Assembly: GCF_008808095.1 (NCBI RefSeq)
Contig: NZ_CP023396.1
Location: 1,550,001 to 1,614,000 of the forward strand
Source of the DNA: Pseudoalteromonas ruthenica
GTDB taxonomy: Bacteria > Pseudomonadota > Gammaproteobacteria > Enterobacterales > Alteromonadaceae
Direction of reading: 5' to 3'
Length of the DNA stretch: 64,000 bases
In this document: piece by piece, positions 46,107-55,287 of the stretch
Layout: every line of letters starts with the position of its first letter
Numbering within the stretch: position 1 is the stretch's first letter
Made by a program: the position numbers and the translations under genes
The notes under the pieces: generated by a model
The model's input: the letters and a program-made list of their open reading frames with translations, nothing else
Told to the model about the DNA's origin: nothing
The model's database searches: none

Positions 46107-48083
46107 ATGATTACCCACGCTAAAATCCATTTTAATGACTGTGGCACCCCCGTCGCCGATGATTTTGACGATGTTTACTTCTCTAATGAAGACGGCCTGG
46201 CGGAATCAGATTATGTATTTTATCAGCATAACCACATCAGTGAGCGACTACGCAGTCATCCGCGCGAGCAATTTGTCATTGCCGAAACAGGGTTTGGTAC
46301 GGGTTTAAACTTTTTGAATGCATGGCAACGCTTTGCCACCCAAACAGAGAAAAAAGCCACCCGGCTGCATTTTATCTCCTTTGAAAAATTTCCTATCCAG
46401 CGTCAGGATTTAGCTCGAGCTCTAGCAGCCTGGCCGCAACTGAGCCATTACAGTGAGCAACTGGTGGCACAGTACCCCGAGGCCTTGCCTGGTTGCCATC
46501 GCCTGCACTTTGGCGAAGTTACCTTGGATTTATGGATTGGCGATGTGCTTGATAGCATCGAGCAGATGAACTTCAATCAGCATGGTCTTGTCGATGCGTG
46601 GTTTTTAGATGGCTTTGCCCCGAGTAAAAATCCTGATATGTGGCAGCAGTCTTTGTTCGATGCTATGGCACATCTTGGTCGCGAAGCCGCCAGCTTTGCC
46701 ACCTTCACCGCTGCAGGCTTTGTACGCCGAGGGCTGCAGCAAGCCGGGTTCAAGGTGAATAAAGTGAAAGGCTATGGCCGCAAGCGCGAGATGATAGTGG
46801 GTGAGCTTGAACATACCACCGCGACCACCAATGTTCCGGCGCCATTTGTTCGCCATACCCGCCCCTTAGATAAGGTTGCCATTGTTGGTGGTGGCATCGC
46901 TGCGGCGACATTGGCTCATCGGTTAACGGCACGCAATATTCCTTGCACCCTCTTTTGCGCTGACGACGAACTGGCTCAAGGTGCGTCACACAACAAACAA
47001 GGCGCAGTGTATCCGCACTTGCAAGCAGATGTATCGCCCTCCAGTGAGCTCTTCGCGCACAGCTTTTTATATGCCAAGCGCTTGTACGAGCAACTGGCAA
47101 ACGATGTTGATTTTGCCCACCAATGGTGTGGCGTGCTGCTACAAGGCGTTAAAGAGGAAGGACAAAAACGCCATGCCAACTTGCTCAGTAAGAACAATTG
47201 GCCGCAGTGGTTGATACAGGGTGTAGATGCGAAGCAAGCCAGCGATATTGCCGGCATTGATACTCCCTATGGTGGTTTATTCATCCCTGATGCGGGCTGG
47301 GTTAGCCCCGTGGAACTGGTGCAGGCATTGGTCACTCAAGCCAAGCGGCAGGCGCAGCTCGACATCCATTTTGCCACTCAGGTTACGGCTGTTAATCGCG
47401 TGGGTGAGCGGTGGCAGTTGCTATGCAAAAACCAGGGCTATGACGGTTTTAGCGATGTATTTATTTGTATGGGGGAGCACTCCACTGAGCTGTTGCCAGA
47501 GAACGAGTTGGCGCTACAAAGTGTGCGCGGTCAAGTGTCACACCTGAGCGCCAGCGATAACTCGCGCAAGCTCAACACTGTGCTTTGCCACAAAGGGTAT
47601 TTTACACCGGCTCACGATGGCAGCCATTGTATGGGCGCAACCTTTGAAAAAGACACCCAAGCGCGAGATATTCGCGATGCTGATGATCGTACTAATTGGC
47701 AACAATTTGCCGGATTTTATGGTGATTGCGACTGGACTCAAGAGTTGCAGGATATTAACGGTGCCAAAGCCGCTATTCGCGCGACCCTCGCAGATCATTT
47801 GCCTATTATTGGGCAATATGCGCAACAAGACGATTATATAGCGGCCTTCCCTTTGCTACCTAAAGGACAGTGGCAAGGCCAGCAACCACTGCGTCATCAA
47901 AACCCTGGTTTACACTTGTTTACTGGCTTAGGGGCACGAGGCTTATGCACGGCTCCCCTGTGCGCCGAGAGCTTAGTTGCCAGCCTATGTGACGAGCCGT
48001 TACCGATTTCAAATCGTGTCGATCAAGCCCTGCACCCTGCCCGTTTTATTATTCGCGACCTAAAGCGCGGACAAATAAAGTGA
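46107..48083 (+). CDS. mnmC: MnmC, bifunctional tRNA mnm5s2U34 methyltransferase / FAD oxidoreductase
   Basis: Completes the wobble modification mnm5(s2)U of tRNAs. It is 658 aa (E. coli 668). The N-terminal MnmC2 methyltransferase domain (about 1-240) has the SAM motif VIAETGFGTGLNFLNAW and VDAWFLDGFAPSKNPDMW. The C-terminal MnmC1 FAD-dependent oxidoreductase (from about 250) has VAIVGGGIAAATLAHRL, ASHNKQGAVYPHL and the final FTGLGARGL. Both halves look complete. It is divergent from fabB and the ribosome site is weak. Confidence 0.97.
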   Translation: MITHAKIHFNDCGTPVADDFDDVYFSNEDGLAESDYVFYQHNHISERLRSHPREQFVIAETGFGTGLNFLNAWQRFATQTEKKATRLHFISFEKFPIQRQDLARALAAWPQLSHYSEQLVAQYPEALPGCHRLHFGEVTLDLWIGDVLDSIEQMNFNQHGLVDAWFLDGFAPSKNPDMWQQSLFDAMAHLGREAASFATFTAAGFVRRGLQQAGFKVNKVKGYGRKREMIVGELEHTTATTNVPAPFVRHTRPLDKVAIVGGGIAAATLAHRLTARNIPCTLFCADDELAQGASHNKQGAVYPHLQADVSPSSELFAHSFLYAKRLYEQLANDVDFAHQWCGVLLQGVKEEGQKRHANLLSKNNWPQWLIQGVDAKQASDIAGIDTPYGGLFIPDAGWVSPVELVQALVTQAKRQAQLDIHFATQVTAVNRVGERWQLLCKNQGYDGFSDVFICMGEHSTELLPENELALQSVRGQVSHLSASDNSRKLNTVLCHKGYFTPAHDGSHCMGATFEKDTQARDIRDADDRTNWQQFAGFYGDCDWTQELQDINGAKAAIRATLADHLPIIGQYAQQDDYIAAFPLLPKGQWQGQQPLRHQNPGLHLFTGLGARGLCTAPLCAESLVASLCDEPLPISNRVDQALHPARFIIRDLKRGQIK

Positions 48084-48086
48084 TTT

Positions 48087-48115
48087 TTGGTTAAATATAG
48101 GTTAAATTTTATAAT
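48087..48115 (+). promoter_or_regulatory. Sigma-70 promoter for the small periplasmic protein gene
   Basis: TTGGTT (48087-48092), 17 bases, TATAAT (48110-48115), 31 bases before the ATG at 48147. A second TATAAT lies at 48129-48134. Confidence 0.6.
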
Positions 48116-48146
48116 ATAAAGATGTGTTTATAATCGGAGTGAAACC

Positions 48147-48497
48147 ATGAATAACGCTTTTCGCCGACTAGCTACCACCCTTGCAGGAAGTGTTTTGGTA
48201 GCGGCGAGCAACCTAGCCTATGCGGACTTGTCTTTGCTACCTTTGCCAGAAGATTTTACCACCCGCATGACCGTGGAAAAGAAATACCCCATGGTGCTTG
48301 ATGGTTTCACTCGACTTACTGACAACGAAGTCACTGATTTTTATCAGAGTAAGCTGGGTGAGCCGTTGAATATTACCAGTGATATTGGCCGCTTTACCTT
48401 GTTTTATGATGTAAACGGCCATCCTGTACGCATTAGTGTGTATCAACGTGATGAGTGGACAGAAATCAGTGCCATGGTCAGCGCCGCTAACGAATAA
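48147..48497 (+). CDS. Small secreted protein of unknown function
   Basis: 116 aa. A clear Sec signal peptide (about 1-26, ending NLAYA) leaves a mature protein of about 90 residues (DLSLLPLPEDFTTRMTVEKK...). The mature part is mixed alpha/beta with no cysteines and no recognised motif. The arrangement EVTDFYQSKLGEP ... GRFTLFYDVNGHPVRISVYQ suggests a small domain with a beta-hairpin. GGAG lies 7 bases before the ATG and a good promoter is upstream. It ends 16 bases before motY, which converges. I do not recognise the family. Confidence 0.8.
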   Translation: MNNAFRRLATTLAGSVLVAASNLAYADLSLLPLPEDFTTRMTVEKKYPMVLDGFTRLTDNEVTDFYQSKLGEPLNITSDIGRFTLFYDVNGHPVRISVYQRDEWTEISAMVSAANE

Positions 48498-48513
48498 GCT
48501 ACGCTGATGAGCC

Positions 48514-49380
48514 TTATGGCTTAGCTATTTGAATCACTACGCGACGGTTTTTGCCGCGACCAATCACCGTCTCGTTTGGAGCTACATGGCGCTTCTCGCC
48601 AAACCCCGTTGTCACCAACTTACCTTCATCTACACCTAACTCTTTAATATACTCGGCAATCGCCGCCGCACGGCGTTTAGAAAGTTCGAGGTTATTCCAA
48701 CGTCCACCATAGCTATCGGTATAGGCCGAGATCATCACCGATTCTATTTCTTTGTCATGCTTGAGGTACTCACCTATCTGTGCGAGGCGCTTTTTCGATG
48801 ATTTGGTCAACTCGCTGGAGTTTTTCTTGTAGTTCATCACCGTAAACGCGATATCTTCAAAACTAAAAGGCAATAATCCGTCACGACATTGTAAAAACGC
48901 CCAATACGCTTGCTTAAAATTAACCGACGATAAGCCTACCGAAACCTGATCACGGGCGTTACGCCAGTCTTGGTAGTAAAAAGTGGGGTGATTGCCCTTT
49001 TCTAGCTCTGAGAGCATCTCCCAAGCCGTACTGTCACCGAGCTCGCCATCGAATTGCCGCAGTAGCTCCATTGACGCTAACGCTTTCGCATGGGTGCCTG
49101 GGCGCCAGCTTGGCGGCACCGCTTCCAATGCGGCTAAGTCATAATTATTGGGGCGAACAACCATGTCCAAATTAAAGTTTAAGGCTTTATTTTTGCTAGC
49201 ATGAGCGCGGAATATGGCTTCGCCATAATAGGGAACTTCATGATTAAGTTGGCACTGTAAACGCGAGTTTTCTACCAAGGTCCAATGCGAGGACTGTGCT
49301 GAAGCCTCATAGCTGCGCATCGCCGCCTGCGCCTGAGCGCTTAACAACACACTCAATGCAATTAATGAAAACCTAATCAT
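48514..49380 (-). CDS. motY: MotY, sodium-type flagellar motor protein
   Basis: Periplasmic T-ring protein that helps anchor the stator of sodium-driven polar flagella. It is 288 aa. The signal peptide (about 1-20, LLSAQAQA) is followed by the MotY N-terminal domain (RSYEASAQSSHWTLVENSRLQ...CQLNHEVPYYGEAIF). A C-terminal OmpA-like peptidoglycan-binding domain follows (about 160-288) with SAYTDSYGGRWNNLELSKRRA and GFGEKRHVAPN. I start at the ATG at 49378-49380, which gives a normal signal peptide; the longer frame adds an implausible N-terminus. Other flagellar genes are not in the window. Confidence 0.92.
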   Translation of the reverse strand: MIRFSLIALSVLLSAQAQAAMRSYEASAQSSHWTLVENSRLQCQLNHEVPYYGEAIFRAHASKNKALNFNLDMVVRPNNYDLAALEAVPPSWRPGTHAKALASMELLRQFDGELGDSTAWEMLSELEKGNHPTFYYQDWRNARDQVSVGLSSVNFKQAYWAFLQCRDGLLPFSFEDIAFTVMNYKKNSSELTKSSKKRLAQIGEYLKHDKEIESVMISAYTDSYGGRWNNLELSKRRAAAIAEYIKELGVDEGKLVTTGFGEKRHVAPNETVIGRGKNRRVVIQIAKP

Positions 49381-49560
49381 GATGTGAACATACCTCGTCG
49401 AACCATTGACGCTTTTACCGTGTACGAAACGCAATGCAATACTTGTACCACAGAAAACGAACTTGATGGCACTATGGCGTGATTAATTTTACCTTAGCCC
49501 CTGTTGGCATGGCGCAGTTTTTGCCATAATAGCCGGCCTTTATTGGCTTTGGGCAGTATT

Positions 49561-50241
49561 ATGGCAGACACAGAACCAACACGCTTTGCACAGCGCTTTC
49601 GCGGCTTCTTTCCTGTAGTTATCGACGTGGAAACCGCTGGCTTTAATAAAAATACCGACGCATTGCTTGAAATTGCTGTCACCACATTAAAAATGGATGA
49701 GCAAGGCTACTTGCACCTAGACCAAACGCAACATTTTCATGTTGACCCTTTTGAAGGGGCAAACATCGAGCAATCGGCTATTGAGTTTAATGGTATCGAC
49801 CCTTTCTCGCCATTGCGTGGCGCCGTGGATGAAAGCGAAGCAATGAAAAGTATCTGTAAATTTGTACGCAAAGCGCAAAAAGATGCTGGTTGCCAACGCT
49901 CCGTGGTGGTTGCTCATAATGCCGCCTTTGATCATGGCTTTTTAAATGCCGCCATTGAGCGCTGTAAAATTAAACGCACGCCATTTCACCCCTTTGTAAG
50001 CTTTGACACCACGTCGCTGGCCGGATTAGCGTTAGGACAAACGGTACTGGCGAAAGCGTGTCGCACTGCGGGAATCGAGTTTGATAATGCCCAGGCACAC
50101 AGCGCCTTGTATGATACAGAGCGCACCGCTGAGCTGTTCTGCTTTATCGTTAACAAATGGCAAAGCTTGGGAGGCTGGCCGCTCGCTAGTACCGAGACTA
50201 GCGAAGAGCCTACACCGCCGGCAAATACCGAAGGCGTCTAA
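49561..50241 (+). CDS. rnt: Ribonuclease T
   Basis: DEDD-family 3'-5' exoribonuclease that trims tRNA and other stable RNA ends. It is 226 aa (E. coli 215). Catalytic residues sit in VIDVETAGF (Asp22, Glu24), [14 protein letters not shown] and [16 protein letters not shown] start at the ATG at 49561 ([18 protein letters not shown]), matching the family; an upstream in-frame start has no support. It is divergent from motY. Its stop codon and that of the converging FapA-like gene form the two ends of a short hairpin. Confidence 0.96.
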   Translation: MADTEPTRFAQRFRGFFPVVIDVETAGFNKNTDALLEIAVTTLKMDEQGYLHLDQTQHFHVDPFEGANIEQSAIEFNGIDPFSPLRGAVDESEAMKSICKFVRKAQKDAGCQRSVVVAHNAAFDHGFLNAAIERCKIKRTPFHPFVSFDTTSLAGLALGQTVLAKACRTAGIEFDNAQAHSALYDTERTAELFCFIVNKWQSLGGWPLASTETSEEPTPPANTEGV

Positions 50242-50257
50242 GGCCGCATGTGCCTTA
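50239..50257. terminator. Short hairpin shared by the stops of rnt and the FapA-like gene
   Basis: TAAGGC-CGCATGT-GCCTTA. The TAA of rnt (50239-50241) and the TAA of the converging gene (50255-50257) lie in opposite arms. There is no T run, so it is a weak terminator at best. Confidence 0.35.
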
Positions 50258-51881
50258 AAGTGGAAATTGTTGAGTGATTTTGCCTTCACTCAATAGCGCC
50301 GAATGCGGCGGATAGATACGCGATATCTGCGTTGTATCATGGGCAATTTTCAGCTCCACTCCAGGGTGCATTAAGTCATTTACCCGCACACGGCTCGTGC
50401 CCAACAACATATTAATGCGCTGTTGCACGAGTCGCTTTTTCTTCTCTAACCCTTGCTTGATGGCCACCCACTGAGCTTCATGCTTATCCAAATGTGCGCA
50501 CTGACGTTTGCGTTTGTCATTATCCGCCTCTTTTAAGGCCTTTTTACGAAGCACCTGTAAGGCAGCAAACTTCTCGTTAATGCGTTTTTGCTGTTCAGCC
50601 AAGGTTTTACGCTTTTGTTTTAGTTCATAGTAATACTGACCCAGATACACTTTAGTGCGTGTACCCGATGGCGCGCCCAACTCGCCAGTCTCTATGCGCA
50701 AAGCATTGCTGACAAAACCACCAATCAACTTGCCTCGGGGGGTTTTGCCCCGGCCAACACGAATTAAGCGCCGAGCGCTTAGCTCACAGTGCAGTGCTTG
50801 GCGGTCGATAAAGATATCTTGCTGCGATTGAATATCACTGTATTGAGCATAGCCAATAGAGACACTGCGTTTGGCTTGAATGCGGCAACTACAGGGCTCA
50901 GACTCGTCTCGTTTGCGTCCGATCACGCCCTTAACGACGGTGATCTCATTGTCGCTTTGTAGCGTTGCCGATTCGACAAAGCCCAAGACGGTGATATCAC
51001 CAGTGGCGACAATTTGCATCGCATCTTTTACATCGCCGCTGACAATCACACTGCCCTCGAAGCGAATATGCCCCGTTGTTGCATCAACAAAGTCGTAGCA
51101 CAGCACGTCGTCCACTCGCACACCCCGAGCAAGTGCAACCGGCACCCCGACAGCGTCGGCCACCAAGAGGTTCTCATTGTCACTATCTAGACGCGTGCCT
51201 TCCATGACCTCAAGCGGAAACTGTCGACCAGGTTTAGGCGCAAGTTGCTCACCAAATAAATTGTACCCAGGCTCCCCTGCCGTTGCTGGCACTCTTTGCA
51301 TTAACGGGCTACCCGGCTTCACAGTAATAATATCGCCAAGGTCGCGCATATCCACCTTGCCATTTTCAGCTTCTTTCGGACATAAAACGCGATCTTGAGC
51401 AGTGGCGCATAGACGAATAAAACGTGCATCTTCACCACTTTTGGCTTTACGCCCAACAGCAACAATTGCCGTGGCACGCCCCCCCTGGTGGCAGCTCAAA
51501 CTGCTTTGCTAGCAACAACTCAAGCGCTTTACGACTAATACCTTTTTTAATTCCAGCTTCACGAAGTTGGCGCACAGCGTTGTCTAAATCTAAAATTTCA
51601 CCACCACGAGCGCAGATGAGCTCGCCCTCTGCCATCATCAGTGGTTCATCGATATTAACATTCAGACGAGCATTAACTGCCCGCGCTACAACACGTGACT
51701 GACTAGACTTAGACGGATTAAATAATGCCGCGATATTGGCATCAAGGATTTCGCAGTCGGCGTAAGGCGATTGCGCCAGTAATTCCATAAGCTGAGTAGC
51801 GCTGGCAGGTACTGAGCCATTCATGGGGTGATCAATTAAGCTCACCTCGCCACTGAGCTTATCAAAGGCAAATAGGGACAC
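50255..51881 (-). pseudogene. DUF342/FapA-like protein gene, split by a frameshift in a G7 tract
   Basis: Two overlapping frames join into one normal DUF342 protein of about 541 aa. The 5' part (51881 to about 51480) starts MSLFAFDKLSGEVSLID and holds the FapA N-terminal domain. The 3' part carries the beta-helical core (about residues 190-400 of the joined protein) with repeating GDITV/GFV-type turns, then a coiled coil (YYYELKQKRKTLAEQQKRI...) and a C-terminal tail. The break is at 51479-51485, where the coding strand has seven G; with six G the frame reads PPGGRATAIVAVGRKAKSG without interruption. It could be a sequencing or assembly slip, a real mutation, or a phase-variable tract. Without correction the product would stop after 144 aa. 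FapA-type proteins have been linked to flagellar or surface assembly; function here is unknown. Confidence 0.85.
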
Positions 51882-52084
51882 GTTATTTTACTTCCAAGAA
51901 GCGCCCAACAAGTGAGCACGATTTTATTATTAGTGTTTTTGCATCGAGCGCTATTTGACCATACTCATACTTAATTGTTAAGTAATTGTTCATACTCTTT
52001 TCGCAGTTGTTATAGCAAATGCGTTGATTTTGCACAGGGAATAGGCAAACACGCCTGATTTATAAGAAATTCAGTTGCTTTCGC

Positions 52085-52114
52085 TTGTAGTAGGGTCATG
52101 CTCTCAGTTATACT
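52085..52114 (+). promoter_or_regulatory. Probable ssrA promoter
   Basis: -35 TTGTAG (52085-52090), 18 bases, -10 TATACT (52109-52114), giving a start about 17 bases before the mature tmRNA 5' end, which RNase P would remove. Confidence 0.5.
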
Positions 52115-52137
52115 TGTGGATACTGAAACGTATTTCA

Positions 52138-52495
52138 GGGGCTGATTAGGATTCGACGGGATTCAAGACGCCTGAGGTGCATGTCGAGGTGCGGTTGGCC
52201 TCGTAAAAAAGCCGCATTTTAAAGTAATCGCAAACGACGATAACTACGCTCTAGCGGCATAATAGCCCGCTAGCACTTCTCCGGTGTATGTCTGTGGACC
52301 CGGTTCTGAAGTGTCACCCTACACAGACTCGCTACGGAAACCCTGGCCGGGGTTGAAGGGTTAAAACTAAGCGGCCTCGCCTTTGTTTATCGTGTGCGTC
52401 CGAGACTCAAAGGTTAACCAAAAGACGACACTAAACATGTAGGACCGATGGTCGAGGTTTTCCGGACGGGGGTTCAAATCCCCCCAGCTCCACCA
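52138..52495 (+). ncRNA. ssrA: Transfer-messenger RNA (tmRNA)
   Basis: One-piece tmRNA of 358 bases that rescues stalled ribosomes and tags the unfinished peptide for ClpXP and Lon, both encoded in this window. The 5' end GGGGCTGATTAGGATTCGAC and the 3' end GGTTCAAATCCCCCCAGCTC with CACCA form the alanine tRNA-like domain, including the G-U pair. The tag frame begins at GCA 52230 and reads ANDDNYALAA, then TAA TAG (52260-52265). It differs from the E. coli tag (ANDENYALAA) at one position. smpB is not in the window. Confidence 0.98.
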
Positions 52496-52500
52496 ATAAT

Positions 52501-52530
52501 AACCCTGCGCTGTAAGGCGCGGGGTTTTTT
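52501..52530 (+). terminator. Rho-independent terminator after ssrA
   Basis: ACCCTGCGC-TGTAAG-GCGCGGGGTTTTTT, six bases after the tmRNA 3' end. Confidence 0.88.
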
Positions 52531-52584
52531 ATTGCCTAATACAAATCTCTTTGGAAAGAAAAGCTACTATTTAAAAGGACTTTC

Positions 52585-53025
52585 ATGAACATACTTGCTC
52601 CTATACTAATAAGTTCAACACTAGCAGGCTTTGCTAGCCAAGCCATAGCCGTTGACAAGCAAGTACAAGCAAGCTTCGACACCACATCGGTGACTGAAGT
52701 TATCGCTAACCCACAGAAGTTTTCACGAAAACGTATTAGCTTAAAAGGCTTTTATTCACAGATAGGTCAGCCCTATTTATTCCTATCTCCTGCGCACGAA
52801 AGGATAAACGACACCGAGTCAGCCATCTCAGTGTTACTGGTAGAGCCGACGAATAACATCAATTTCATGGATAATTGCAGTGGCAATTGGCTAGAAGTAA
52901 CAGGCACTTTAATCCCTACTGTACAGGACGTTACTTATCGACTCTCTTATCGTCTAGCAATTGATAAGGCTACCCGATTACCCGACTACGTTGATTGCTT
53001 TAGTGACACTAATGAAAATGAATGA
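52585..53025 (+). CDS. Secreted protein of unknown function, possible OB-fold
   Basis: 146 aa. A Sec signal peptide (about 1-22, SQAIA) is followed by a mature domain whose pattern VTEVIANPQKFSRKRISLKG ... PYLFLSP ... WLEVTGTL resembles the small OB-fold proteins that use the phrase 'pxxYxgkxVxvxG'. Two cysteines (in DNCSGNW and VDCFSD) could form a disulfide in the periplasm. AAAAGGAC lies before the ATG at 52585. It is the first gene after the ssrA terminator, and base composition is more AT-rich than the core genes. The fold is a guess from the pattern. Confidence 0.75.
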   Translation: MNILAPILISSTLAGFASQAIAVDKQVQASFDTTSVTEVIANPQKFSRKRISLKGFYSQIGQPYLFLSPAHERINDTESAISVLLVEPTNNINFMDNCSGNWLEVTGTLIPTVQDVTYRLSYRLAIDKATRLPDYVDCFSDTNENE

Positions 53026-53221
53026 AGTGCCGGCACCAACATTTTACTTTGGCTGTTCATTAAACTTCTTGGGATAAATAGATAGGCTCAATTAGTAAAT
53101 CTAACGAGTACGCATATAGCGCCACCGGAAAAGGATAGCAATACGCGGGCTATAATGCGGCACGAAGTGGCACATGAGCCCATGTGTTCCCGACCCGCTT
53201 GCTCACCTTATTACAGCCGTA
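53026..53221. other. Intergenic stretch with a small hairpin, no gene
   Basis: Contains GGCACATGAGCCCATGTGTTCCC (an ACATG/CATGT hairpin at about 53171-53187) and nothing that reads as a gene. The hairpin is too small and lacks the core sites expected of an integron recombination site. Confidence 0.4.
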
Positions 53222-53764
53222 TTATTTACTAATTTTAAGCAAACCCTTTGATATTTTGCGTTTTCCAACGTCAGGATAAAGAGCTTTTAGTTTTTCAGTA
53301 TCTCTCTCGTATTTATCGCCAATCTTGACCGCTATACGAAAACAACCATCCACTTCAATCTCTCCCAGGTACTTAACTTCTCCCAGCTCTATTTTAAATG
53401 GGGTTAAAAGTTGCTCATACTCGACATTCGGTATTGGGTGCCCTTGATCAAACAAGAGTTTATACGTACCAGCTGGCAAAGAAACTATTTGAAAAAGCCC
53501 CCTAGTTTCTGGAAAGTCCTTTTCGACGAATTGATTTGTAACAAAAAACTGATACTTTGGGAAATTAACTGCTTTATCATCCTTTTCATTCTTTAGAGAA
53601 AGGTAAATGCCGTGAGCAATACACTTTTCCAAAGATGCAGTAGAAAAATATGCGATTCCCCCATGAGTAAGTTCAAGTTCCGATAATTTAGGCTTTATAT
53701 GTGGATTCACACAACCCGCAAGCCCAAATAAGCTTGCTATTAAAACCAGTTGAAATACTCTCAT
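53222..53764 (-). CDS. Predicted lipoprotein of unknown function
   Basis: 180 aa. A signal sequence with lipobox LAGC (Cys18) predicts a lipid-anchored protein. The mature part has GGIAYFSTASLEKCIAHGIY and GLFQIVSLPAGTYKLLFDQG, and then an ELGEVKYLGEIEVDGCFRIAV stretch. The 'PAGTYKL' turn and 'GEVKYLGEI' strand are typical of small beta-sandwich lipoproteins (DUF2846-like), but I cannot name a family. It is clearly AT-richer than its surroundings (many AAA, TTT and ATT codons), which together with its place after ssrA suggests acquired DNA. It stands alone. Confidence 0.78.
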   Translation of the reverse strand: MRVFQLVLIASLFGLAGCVNPHIKPKLSELELTHGGIAYFSTASLEKCIAHGIYLSLKNEKDDKAVNFPKYQFFVTNQFVEKDFPETRGLFQIVSLPAGTYKLLFDQGHPIPNVEYEQLLTPFKIELGEVKYLGEIEVDGCFRIAVKIGDKYERDTEKLKALYPDVGKRKISKGLLKISK

Positions 53765-54049
53765 AATTTCCCTGTGGCCCGACCATATTTATATGTGAGT
53801 TAATAACGCGCTTTATTCTAGTTTGCTTTTTACCAGAGCCAGTAACTAATTGCTAGAATTGAGAATATATAGACTAAAGCGAATGACTGGAGCGTATATG
53901 TAAGCAAAGTTCTTGAGCAGGGTAGAGAGCAAAAATAGATGAGCATCAGCTTTTCACCCATAGTCATGTATTTTACGCGGCTTTAAACTTTCCAATTCAA
54001 CTATAAAACAGGTATGAGCTAGTACAACTTATTACTATAAGAAAAGCGC

Positions 54050-55231
54050 TCATTCTTTTAGCGCTAGACGGCGCTGCAGCTGAGTAAGCGCTGCATCTAA
54101 GCTTTTCATGGTCAAAGGTTTTTCCAGCAGTACCTCAAAACCCGCGTCTTTTGCGCGCTGCTTGGTTACACTGCACAGCTGCTTGACCATTAATATCAAG
54201 GGCGTTTGCTGATTAGTGCCTTGGTTATGCTGAATTTGATATGCGATGTTTATACCATCAGAGTCATCAAGGTTAATGTCCAGCACGATTAAATCAAATG
54301 CGTGTTGTTGTAATAGTTTCAGTGCCTCGCGGCCATTAAGTACTTCAACCACCTGACACTGATAATGCGCTAAGCAGCGGGCGCTTAATTGCAACGACAC
54401 CTCTTCGTGATCCACCAGTAAAACATTATTAACTTGCGCATCTTTGACACAGGGCTGCACCCGCTCGATTGTGGCTTTCGACGTATCAACAGTGTCACCG
54501 CTTTGCTGACTGCGGCTAAGCAAGCACTGCTCCAGAAGATCTAAAGCTTGCTGTTGTAAATGGAGCAGCATAGGTCGTAACTCATCGGAGCATAGCCGCG
54601 AAAGCAATGCCTTTACCTCTTTAACATCAACCTGTTCACCGTCATAACCCAAGTGCTGGGACTGGTCCATAATGTGCGCTTGTAATTCATTTATAGAGTG
54701 AGTAAATGCCTCTTTCAGCGCTTTTCTATGTCGCAGCCCTTCAAGCATTTGCTGCTCTACTTTAGCGCTCAGGTGAAGCTGCTGAAAATGGGCCTTTTTA
54801 GCTTGCTTCGACGCTGCCACCACACCCAATTGGCGCATTAAGGTGGTTGCAACTAATATCGGCCGATGTACCTCGTAGAGCGGGCGCACCACCACGTAGT
54901 CATCAATAGCGTCGATGGCAAACGCGTGATAGGCGTCCGCTTCGTCTTTACGAGCAATAAGGTAGGCAACCTTAAAGGTGGGCGGCGTGCGCTGCATTGG
55001 CTCTAAATGGGTGTAATAAAATTGCAGCGCGTCGGCAAAATGCTCAAAAGACATAAACACAACTACAGCGGGAGATTGGCTCACAGCAGTCAGTAGTTGC
55101 TGCTTATCACTAGTAACCAAAATATGGTCAAAGTGTCTGCTAAGCACATCAATCGCATGCTGATCGATGTCTTTATCTGGGGTGTAAAGAATCACCGTGT
55201 AGTGCTGATGATTCTTTAAGTTGTCATACAT
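54050..55231 (-). CDS. Response-regulator-like protein with two receiver-type domains, no output domain
   Basis: 393 aa. The C-terminal part (about 268-390) is a proper receiver: VLLVDHEEVSLQLSARCLAH, the phospho-acceptor Asp in LIVLDINLDDSDG and the conserved Lys in LEKPL. The N-terminal part (about 10-140) looks like a degenerate receiver (YTVILYTPDKDIDQHAIDVL... VVVFMSFEHFADAL... VRPLY) without a clear acceptor Asp. A helical middle (about 145-260) may dimerise or bind a partner. There is no DNA-binding or enzymatic output, so it may act as a protein-interaction or phosphate-relay module. A PDC-sensor membrane protein gene lies just upstream (56 bases), a likely partner. Confidence 0.85.
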   Translation of the reverse strand: MYDNLKNHQHYTVILYTPDKDIDQHAIDVLSRHFDHILVTSDKQQLLTAVSQSPAVVVFMSFEHFADALQFYYTHLEPMQRTPPTFKVAYLIARKDEADAYHAFAIDAIDDYVVVRPLYEVHRPILVATTLMRQLGVVAASKQAKKAHFQQLHLSAKVEQQMLEGLRHRKALKEAFTHSINELQAHIMDQSQHLGYDGEQVDVKEVKALLSRLCSDELRPMLLHLQQQALDLLEQCLLSRSQQSGDTVDTSKATIERVQPCVKDAQVNNVLLVDHEEVSLQLSARCLAHYQCQVVEVLNGREALKLLQQHAFDLIVLDINLDDSDGINIAYQIQHNQGTNQQTPLILMVKQLCSVTKQRAKDAGFEVLLEKPLTMKSLDAALTQLQRRLALKE

Positions 55232-55287
55232 AGCTCACCACTCCCAAGGCCCGCACAAACGTTGCCACAAGTATAGTAGAGACACTC

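Noticed and set aside
53165..53195. Hairpin resembling an integron attC site
   Set aside because: The stem is only five base pairs and the conserved core sites (GTTRRRY and its partner) are absent.
52476..54049. Search for a second copy of the ssrA 3' end (attachment site) downstream of ssrA
   Set aside because: No repeat of the T-arm/CCA-end sequence was seen in the window, and no integrase; an integrated island is not demonstrated.
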